Shown piece by piece: positions 58,177 to 64,000 of a stretch of 64,000 nucleotides of DNA (position 1 is the stretch's first letter; each line of letters begins with the position of its first letter). Source of the stretch: Massospora cicadina (taxonomy: Eukaryota; Entomophthoromycota; Entomophthoromycetes; Entomophthorales; Entomophthoraceae); contig JAKSZP010017436.1 in assembly GCA_022478985.1 (NCBI GenBank), positions 1 through 64,000 on the forward strand. Reading direction: 5' to 3'. The position numbers and the translations under genes were made by a program. The notes below the pieces were generated by a model that made no database searches, was not told the DNA's origin, and saw nothing but the letters and a program-made list of their open reading frames with translations.

Positions 58177-58700
58177 TGTCAGGAATATCATCTGAAAAGT
58201 GGATTTGGAGATGTTGAATAATGGGAATTGATCCTAAACTGGCCACAATTCTGTTGGGGATAATCCCCGATGAAAATTGACAGATATTCAGGTTAAAAAT
58301 CATTCCTGATTTAACCCACAAGCCCAAACTTCTTTCAGGCATCATCCTCAATGGAAGTTAGCTATGACCAAAATTGGTGATCAACCCTGACCAATAAGCC
58401 AGAATCCTGCTCCCTCAGAGTCACTCAACGTCAGGGTTCAAACCTGAGCTATGAGGCAAGCTCTATCAGATCAACTGAATTAATTGGGTCTTTTAACAAA
58501 TCCCCAATTGGTTTATCTATTAGATCTAGGTTTGGATGGCTTAGATGGTCCCCAATCAAATCCCTTTACTTCTCTTAAAAGCAGGTATTGAAAAATAAAT
58601 TTTACACTTTTTCTCCCCTTTTTGCAATTTTAAGTAAAAATTGCTTTCTTTGAAATTACCATACTAGAATCAATATCTGGATTAAAATAAGACTTCGCAA
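58177..58700 (+). repeat. Possible Ty3-D 3' LTR remnant
   Basis: Starts tgtcaggaata after a purine tract, in the expected place, and shares with the 5' LTR the opening tgtcagg, a ttgggga-taa-cccc piece and a pyrimidine-rich run near the end. The rest does not align by eye. The right end is not defined. It may be a diverged partner or a different LTR. Confidence 0.3.
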
Positions 58701-58899
58701 TTAAGAGAAGCAACCCTGAAAAAAATCAATGCCCTCAAACTTTGGGTCATCTGGCCTACAAACAATAAAAAGGATCCCCAGTACTAACCTGTGATCCTGA
58801 AAGTGCTCATGAAGGGATGCGCTTAAAGAATAAATGAAAAGATATGGGCTGCATAAAGGAGGATTAAGTTTTGACATATGCTCTGTAAGGAACTAGGCA

Positions 58900-60115
58900 A
58901 CTAAATTAAAACTAGATTGAGTACTTCTGTTGTGAACAAATTGAAATTCACTATTGGGAACTTGTGGGTTCCAGCAGAGCACCTATGGAAAGAGATCCTG
59001 GCGGCTTACCACAACTATAAATCAGCTGAAAATCTTGATGTTACCATGACCCAAGAGTTAATTAAGATGCACTGTTTGTGGCCTTACTTTGTTAGTCAAT
59101 GAAACTAATATCTGACCCAGTACTTGATCTTTTCCATGTTTAACCCTGTTGTAATTTACTAAGTGAAAAATCAATGCCTCTATAACAGCCAAACAAGCCA
59201 TGGTCATCCATAAGTGTGGATTTTAATCACTGCCTTACCAAAATATAGAGGATCTGACCCAATTATGGTAGTAGTACACTGTCTCACAAAGTATATCAAG
59301 TTCATCCCTTGAACCTCACAGGTTACTTCCAAAAGAGCAGTGACAAATTTATTGAGGAGGTCTTCCCTCATCATGCGGTTCCTAAAGAGATCATCTCAAA
59401 TAATGGTCCACATTTTTTAAAGTTTTGGGACAACCTTTGAGAAAATTTGCATATCAAGGCATGTAGACCATCAGCATACCATCTACATTTGTATGGAAAA
59501 TATAAGGTCAAAAGGTGCTTGAACAATATATTTATTTTTATGTTTCTGGACGCCAGAGAGACTATATGTATTTTCCAGGATTGTCCCAATGCTTATACAA
59601 AGATTAGGTCCATGAGTCCATAGGGATGTCTTTTTTCTTTGATATCCATTGATACCAATTTTAATCCATGTAATCTCTCAGTAGGCTACAACCGCTCAGC
59701 TGATGCAAGCACCCAAAACATTTAGGAGCTCCTTCACACCCTAAAAATAAGTAGAACCCACATTTAAGGCCTAAAATTAGGCTGATAGAAAAAGTGTTAA
59801 AATCCTGGTGTTGATGTAGAAAGCTATGTGGTAGTACGCTTTAGGTATTATAATTGAAAAGATTTTCACCGCATGTTTGATCCTGTCTGAATTGGGCCAC
59901 ACAAGGTAAAGTGACAATTGAATCATGTAGCTTTTGAGTTGTCCCTACTTGAAGGATCATGGGCTCACCTAAAGATTCACACATCTTAGCTTAAGTTATT
60001 CAAAGGCATTGTGCTAGAGATTGTTCCCCTTACAACCTGTCCACTTTAAGATACCTGGATATGAGGTTGAAGTGGTTATGGATAAAAAAGAATTTAGGGT
60101 CATTAGAAGTATCTC
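58900..60115 (+). pseudogene. Ty3-F: integrase and chromodomain fragment
   Basis: The zinc-finger-like EILAAYHNYKSAENLDVTMTQELIKMHCLWPYF (58990-59095) is followed by core pieces KYRGSDPIMVVVHCLTKYIKFIP, FPHHAVPKEIISNNGPHFLKFW (Asn replaces the catalytic Asp), and near 60051 PGYEVEVVMDKKEFRVIRS, a chromodomain start. It belongs to a chromovirus unlike Chromo-E in sequence. The gag-to-RNase H part is missing. Confidence 0.65.
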
Positions 60116-60560
60116 ATTAACTGAAAAAAGTATCCTATAGAATAATCCGCTAGGTGAACAGATGAGGATTTCTTATACTGCCCAAAGAAAATATGAAAAC
60201 TCTAGGTTTAAGGGGTGTTATTTAATGGTCAAGACTACATTCATTTATCACATTGTCCCAACTAGGGGAAAATGCTTATACAGGCCTCCGCATGAGATTA
60301 AACTCCATTTATATAAAATTTTAAATCCTTTTTTGGTGATAGCAGATTGTTTGGATCTTAGTCAAACCAATATTATCTTTTTAAGTTATATTGAGAGATT
60401 TGATAAGGACAAAGATTCCATAAGAAGCCCAAATTAAAGAGTGGAAGTCTCAGAATATATATAAGGCCTCCAGATTAATGAGAATTTAAATCACTAAAGA
60501 AATTTCAACAAACATAAGAATTCTTATTTTAGATTATGGAAATTCATCCTATAAATAGGG
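60116..60560 (+). other. Sequence after Ty3-F, possible LTR
   Basis: Contains an open frame of 91 codons (60162-60437, MRISYTAQRKYENSRFKGCY...) with no known family, then a TATA-like atatatataaggcc at 60455-60468. It could be the start of the Ty3-F 3' LTR, but no partner is in view. Confidence 0.3.
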
Positions 60561-61550
60561 CTTCCAAATTTATGAATTTTTTTGATCAAACTGGAAGCCA
60601 GGTTAAATGATTAAAAAGATCTATTTACAAAAGAAAAATGCAAACCCTATGGAATTTGAACAATTGTAGCTTTTATTAAAAGGGGTTTGGCCAATAAACA
60701 GGTTTTTGAAAATTTTACAGACAACAAAATAGGCTTAATTCTTTACTAACATTTAAATTTGCATGCTGCAATCAAATAGACTTGTTTAAGAATATTTAAT
60801 TATTATCTTTATGTTTCATAAATGGAAAGAGGTTATTGTAGACCTTAATTATAGATTTTTAGCCTTTCTCAATTAATTAAATCAAGTTCTATCAATAGCA
60901 AATTTAACTGCAAGTTAACAATGAACTTATATTACCAATAACCTGATACTGAACTCAGCAATCTTATCATAACATTGTTCACTCTCTTTTGTAAAAAAGG
61001 TGCATTACTAGGCTTATGTATTGTTTTGACTTTTTGAAAGGGTTAATAACTCCAATTTATGGTGTTGTGCAGAAAAAAATATTTGAACTTTTGGAGTAGT
61101 TTCCTTATTGTGGATGATTACCTGATTAGTTTTCTTAACTCCTTTGTCAACTATTATAAAGGACGTATCCAATACATAATCCACCCTTGAAGTCTTAAGT
61201 TTGACCAGCAAAGGAAACTTGTAAACTCAAAAAGGCTAAAGGGAAAATATTGATACATAGAGCCAAAATTGATTTGAAATCAAGATTCATGGCTAAATCA
61301 TAGGATCTTACCTTATAAATTAATATTAGAAAAAATTCAATCTTTTGAAAATTGGGGATATTTAGGACATGGTAAGTGGTAGGGAGATCTTATCTTGAGT
61401 AATTTTTGCCATTTTGGTGGCATATTTGAGTATTAATATAAAAAAGAGTATAATCTTTTTAAAATGCAGCATACTAGGTAATGTGGTAATTGGAATGGTA
61501 TAAATCTATAAGTTTCTTCATTTAAACTAGCCTTTAGCAAAAATAAAGTA
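60561..61550. other. AT-rich sequence without a gene
   Basis: No coding pattern or repeat was recognised. Confidence 0.5.
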
Positions 61551-61812
61551 GGGACCTCTACTGATGCCTCCCCAAATTCAATTCTGGTAGATGAACTTTG
61601 GGTAGGGGACAATTATGACTTTGTTGGCGTTGCGCGCCAATGCCCCAAACCAAGATAGCAAATAGCAAAGGCGGTCCATGGAGTTCCTGGCCTATCATAC
61701 ACCGCGCATGGAGGTTTTCTGGGTTTTATCCTCCTTTCCTATCAATTTGAATCCCCTTTATCCTTCATCAGTGTGGTATCATCCCCAGGTCAGCCCACCT
61801 TGAATAAAGTAA
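61551..61812 (+). mobile_element. Short 5'-truncated LINE copy or LINE-tail SINE
   Basis: A GC-richer island ending GTGTGGTATCATCCCCAGG, then TCAGCCCACCTTGAATAAAG, which matches the 3' ends of LINE-1, LINE-2 and the SINEs. An A/T-rich simple tail (aataaagtaaaatagaattt) follows. aataaagta occurs at 61542-61550 and 61803-61811 and may be the duplication. No tRNA-like head was seen. Confidence 0.5.
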
Positions 61813-62960
61813 AATAGAATTTAATAGAATTAAATAAAGTTAAAGAGAGAACAATCCCTGGCTTATTGTCATCTCTAGAAATTCTAACATCAATATATGT
61901 ATAATTAGAGGTTTTATAATTAGTGATGGTATCATCTCAACCCTACAAAAACTAAGCAATATAAACTTTCAAACTTATGCAATGATAGTCTGTTTAAAAT
62001 TGCACTGCAGCATTTAATTACAAATGTACATTTCAGTTTTCACTATACTGAAAAGATAACTGTATGAGAACAATGACCTTTGGAAGTATTAAATAAAACT
62101 TTATTTATATCCAACAGGTTTTATTACCTTAAAATAAAGCACATCATAATATATAATACCAACAGTGGCTTTTTTTAACATTAGATGGTCCTAACCTAGT
62201 ACTAACAGTGGCTTGAGGGCTTGTGGTTGGTAGTTTTGGTCATGGGTAGGCTTCAGAAGCTACTATGCGAACAATATCCTTGTACAATTAAGAGCCCATC
62301 ATTAAATCTTATAATAATCTTTATTGGTTCTCAATGTGTAAATTGTTGATAACTGAGCAGCACTTAAGATTTGAGACCAGTTTTATATTATTTTGAATAT
62401 ACAGGGAGCCTAATACATAGGTCTTTCAGCATTTACAACTAATAGCATTAGACAAATACTAATGATACAGTGACAATTGGCTGAGGGTGATGAAAAGACT
62501 AATAATGATATGTTTGCAATGGCGCTAAGGTGTGGTAGCAGATATAAATGATTTGAGTTTACATGGCAGCAGGGATGAGGCAAATTGATGTAATTTAATA
62601 ATTCAGGGTTTAGCACCTATGGGGTGATGGGGACTTTATCATATGGTGATACCATTGTTAATTAGTGAAGGTCCACAATAACTTATGGTAACATTTTCAT
62701 TGGTGATGTGTCCCAACAAAGTTTTCTAGTAATCTATATCACTGATTGATTTCAACATAAAAATAAGATCAATTGGTGTTTATATCTAATTAATAGGTAA
62801 ATACTATTCCTAATTACATAAACTATCTGTTCTTATAGTGGTTTATACCAAATTTCAACATGGTTTAGATTGGGTTTAAAACATCTATAGTCTTATCTCA
62901 GATCCAATTGGTGATATTAAATAAACTTTATTCTATTTCATACAATTACAAGTTTAATAT
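61813..62960. other. AT-rich sequence without a gene
   Basis: No gene was recognised. The phrase taacagtggctt is repeated near 62162 and 62204. The left end of the Ty3-G LTR probably lies in the last 100 bases. Confidence 0.45.
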
Positions 62961-62964
62961 CTTG

Positions 62965-63686
62965 AGAAGAGCGTTTTAGAGGTAAACAATGATACTATTG
63001 GCCAAAAGGCCCTGGCTAATTCTTGGTGAAACCCCTTGATTTGGGGTAGTACTTCTATTCATACTTCTCAGGCAAATAGCACAAGTTTGGGTTGTCAGAT
63101 TGCCCCAACCAGGCAGCAGAATCAGGGGAGACTGTCTGAGGCTCCTCCCCAGCCCACTTCCAGTTTACTTCAAACCCCTGGGCGGAGACCACCCCTTTTT
63201 AGGGTTGGAGGGGGTCCCACAGGTGCAAATATTTTCCCACCCATTGATTGGGTTTATATCTTAGATGTTTACCTAATGGACTTGTCCTACCCAGTATTGA
63301 CCCTCCATCAGCCATTCCATTGAAGCGAGCCAAGAATTGAAAATTCCAATAGGTCAAACCCTCATATTCCCTAATTTGGATGAATGTAAGTTATTAATGA
63401 ATTTCTCAGCCCTTGCACTTCAAGCTTTGAATTGTTTAATTACTAAGCATCGATATAATACTAGGGTTCTTTTATGACCCTATTGTAGCAACTAATAAAA
63501 AAACTTAAATATAAAAACACACCTTTACTTTAATTTAAAATTTATTAGTTTTAAGGATAAGTGGTCCCTTAAAACTCCCTGATCAAATTTTTTGTCAGTA
63601 AAGAATATAACTTCTCCTGTGGAAATATTGTTGAAATTTAGGTGCAAAATGAACCAGTAAGCATAACAAGAAGCTTAAAATTAACA
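62965..63686 (+). repeat. Ty3-G 5' LTR (left end approximate)
   Basis: Matches the Ty3-A LTR in order: ctattggccaaaaggccctgg, tggtgaaaccccttgatttg, accccttttta-gggttgg, gggggtccca-aggtgcaa, and ends ttaaca before the primer site. It is clearly related to Ty3-A but more distant than a family member. The partner LTR lies beyond the window. Confidence 0.7.
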
Positions 63687-63688
63687 AG

Positions 63689-63706
63689 TGGTGCTCGCTA
63701 CAGGGG
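63689..63706 (+). promoter_or_regulatory. Ty3-G primer-binding site
   Basis: TGGTGCTCGCTACAGGGG, one change (A to G) from the Ty3-A and Ty3-B site, two bases after the LTR end. Confidence 0.72.
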
Positions 63707-63734
63707 GCAATACACCAAAAAAACACTATTAAAA

Positions 63735-64000
63735 ATGGAAGGTGGTGGGGTTAATAGCCCTCACAACCTCCCTGCGGCTTCCAAACTCCAGCTAGATGCT
63801 TTAGTCCAGCAGCTAGCCAGCGCACAGTCTTGACTTAAAACTCTTTAACAGCGCATTTCCCAAGCCTTTCATGAGGCTGCTCCAATTATCTCCAAACCAT
63901 CTTTTAGAGACAAACTTACCCCAGGTGAGGGTAGCATTTCTTCATTCCTAATTGTCTATGAGGCTGCTATTGAAGGGATGACCAATCTGTAAAAACTAAA
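63735..64000 (+). pseudogene. Ty3-G gag, start only (window edge)
   Basis: ATG 63735 opens MEGGGVNSPHNLPAASKLQL...LVQQLASAQS, like the Ty3-A leader (ERQLANALVRL). After a stop at 63831 the reading continues to DKLTPGEGSISSFLIVYEAAIEG, matching Ty3-A EKFVPGEGSIATFLYVYEAAMDG. The window ends inside the capsid-like part. Confidence 0.75.

Noticed and set aside
58917..58981. agcac at 58977-58981 as partner of the Ty3-D left duplication agcac (23982-23986)
   Set aside because: It lies within the Ty3-F integrase reading, without an LTR end before it. A 5-base match is expected by chance.
62156..62216. Repeated phrase taacagtggctt
   Set aside because: Two short copies 42 bases apart with no further shared sequence; it could be chance or slippage.
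1..64000. Bacterial or phage features (operons, CRISPR, ribosome binding sites)
   Set aside because: LINEs, tRNA-derived SINEs and chromodomain Ty3 elements are eukaryotic, and no array of spaced repeats or gene cluster is present.

Overview
The window is a stretch of eukaryotic genome made almost entirely of transposable elements. I found no intact host gene, ribosomal RNA gene, CRISPR array or bacterial-type operon. Every recognisable coding region belongs to a retroelement, and nearly all are broken by stops and frameshifts. The background is AT-rich and the element bodies are richer in GC. Ty3/gypsy elements with and without chromodomains, L1-like LINEs and tRNA-derived SINEs together fit a large, repeat-rich genome. 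A fungus with an expanded genome is my best guess, but no host gene supports it, so the taxon is open.

Left arm, 1-23986. Three copies of a ~125-145 bp tRNA-derived SINE lie in the first 1.8 kb, each with its own target-site duplication (TSD). A full-length but inactivated L1-like element (LINE-1, 2188-7417) follows, bounded by a 17-bp TSD. It carries ORF1 with a zinc knuckle and ORF2 with endonuclease, reverse transcriptase and a C-terminal Cys/His motif. Then come a lone tRNA-like relic (7952-8029), a partial LINE (LINE-2, about 8953-10790), a 3-kb AT-rich desert, and a very old LINE (LINE-3, about 13870-23060) recognisable only by scattered motifs and interrupted by at least two unexplained inserts.

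Centre, 23987 to about 58176: a nest of Ty3/gypsy elements. Ty3-D is the oldest. Its gag is split by Ty3-B (26192-46505, TSD ccaag) and by Ty3-C (46997-53075, TSD gcccc), and its pol is split by a reversed solo LTR of the Ty3-B family (55006-56289, TSD taagg). Ty3-B is split between RNase H and integrase by Ty3-A (31297-43467, TSD atcac/atcgc). Ty3-A is split just after protease by Chromo-E (33898-39834, minus strand, TSD gtgtt/ttgtt). The order of insertion is therefore D, then B, then A, then E. Domain order throughout is gag, protease, RT, RNase H, integrase. Only Chromo-E and the fragment Ty3-F end in a chromodomain.

Right arm, 58177-64000. It holds a possible D-type LTR remnant, an integrase/chromodomain fragment (Ty3-F), AT-rich sequence, a LINE-tail copy (61551-61812), and the 5' LTR, primer site and gag start of Ty3-G, which runs off the window.

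Most notable: a collagen-like Gly-X-Y run in the Ty3-D gag; one primer-binding-like motif shared by all five non-chromodomain Ty3 elements; a shared 3' end between the SINEs and the LINEs; and the four-level nest itself, whose TSDs can be read directly.
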